Positions 63,718-64,000 of a DNA stretch of 64,000 nt are shown piece by piece. Source of the stretch: Neocallimastix lanati (nom. inval.) (taxonomy: Eukaryota > Neocallimastigomycota > Neocallimastigomycetes > Neocallimastigales > Neocallimastigaceae); the NCBI GenBank assembly GCA_016946835.1, contig JACVTC010000039.1:812501-876500 (forward strand), read 5' to 3'. Positions within the stretch are counted from its first letter, which is position 1; each line of letters opens with the position of its first letter. Made by a program: the position numbers and the translations under genes. The notes beneath the pieces were generated by a model. That model saw nothing but the letters and a program-made list of their open reading frames with translations. It was not told where the DNA came from and made no database searches.

Positions 63718-64000
63718 GTAAATAATAGTAATATGATAGCAATAATAATAATAATAAAATATTATTAACGAATAGACTAAATTAAATTTATGTAAAAATG
63801 TTATCTATATATAAAATAATATAATTTCTTTTAATTTGTGTTATAAAATAATTATTAACAATTTCAATTCTAATTTTTTTTTTTTTTTTTTTTATTGTAA
63901 AAATTTATGATATTTAAAATTTTATTTGGGGATTTATATATATATTCTTATTTTTCATGTTTTTTTTTTTTTTTTTTTTTTTTTCTTTTATATATATATA
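63718..64000. other. Probable intron of the secreted-protein gene
   Basis: Starts with GTAAAT and consists of AT-rich DNA with two T runs to the window end. No coding segment was seen. Confidence 0.4.

Noticed and set aside
1-64000. CRISPR array, bacterial operon or prophage
   Set aside because: No direct repeats with unique spacers; genes are eukaryotic with GT-AG introns. Tandem units here lack unique spacers of constant size.

Overview
The window looks like nuclear DNA of an anaerobic gut fungus (Neocallimastigomycota). Non-coding DNA is extremely A+T-rich, full of A and T homopolymers and AAT/TTA/TTTA repeats, while coding islands are clearly richer in G+C. Four genes carry GT-AG introns. 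A fungal ENA-type (P-type IID) ATPase relic argues for fungi. Two genes needed only for motile 9+2 flagella (LRRC56 and MNS1) argue for a zoospore former and against Dictyostelium. The taxon is inferred; no rRNA or other marker gene is present.

Layout. 1-9 kb: three intron-less, same-strand copies of a type-B carboxylesterase (the first cut by the window edge). The two complete copies lie between two arrays of one palindrome-bearing minisatellite placed in opposite orientation. 10.7-12.9 kb: a decayed LINE-like retroelement (reverse transcriptase plus a Cys-rich tail) and a small unknown coding remnant. 13-18 kb: AT desert. 18.1-20.5 kb: an ENA-type cation ATPase pseudogene with stops and many frameshifts, followed by further coding debris at 21-23.3 kb. 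26-27 kb: an intron-less gene for a very basic Gln-rich protein with two copies of an unrecognised ~50-residue module. 29.9-34.0 kb: a complete nine-exon AP-2 adaptor alpha subunit (minus strand). 36.3-44.1 kb: LRRC56 (10 exons) and MNS1 (11 exons) head to tail on the plus strand. 45.4-49.0 kb: a three-exon bHLH-leucine-zipper transcription factor with a long Asn/Ser/Gln-rich C-terminal region, convergent with MNS1. 49.0-63.4 kb: a 14-kb AT desert with two recent tandem duplications. 63.4 kb to the end: first exon of a predicted secreted protein.

Functional links. LRRC56 and MNS1 both belong to outer-dynein-arm/axoneme biology and sit side by side. The esterases form a paralogous array. The remaining genes (endocytic adaptor, transcription factor, Gln-rich protein) show no obvious shared pathway. 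Exon structures were assembled by eye from GT/AG sites, reading phase and family alignment; all joins keep the frame. No database search was possible.
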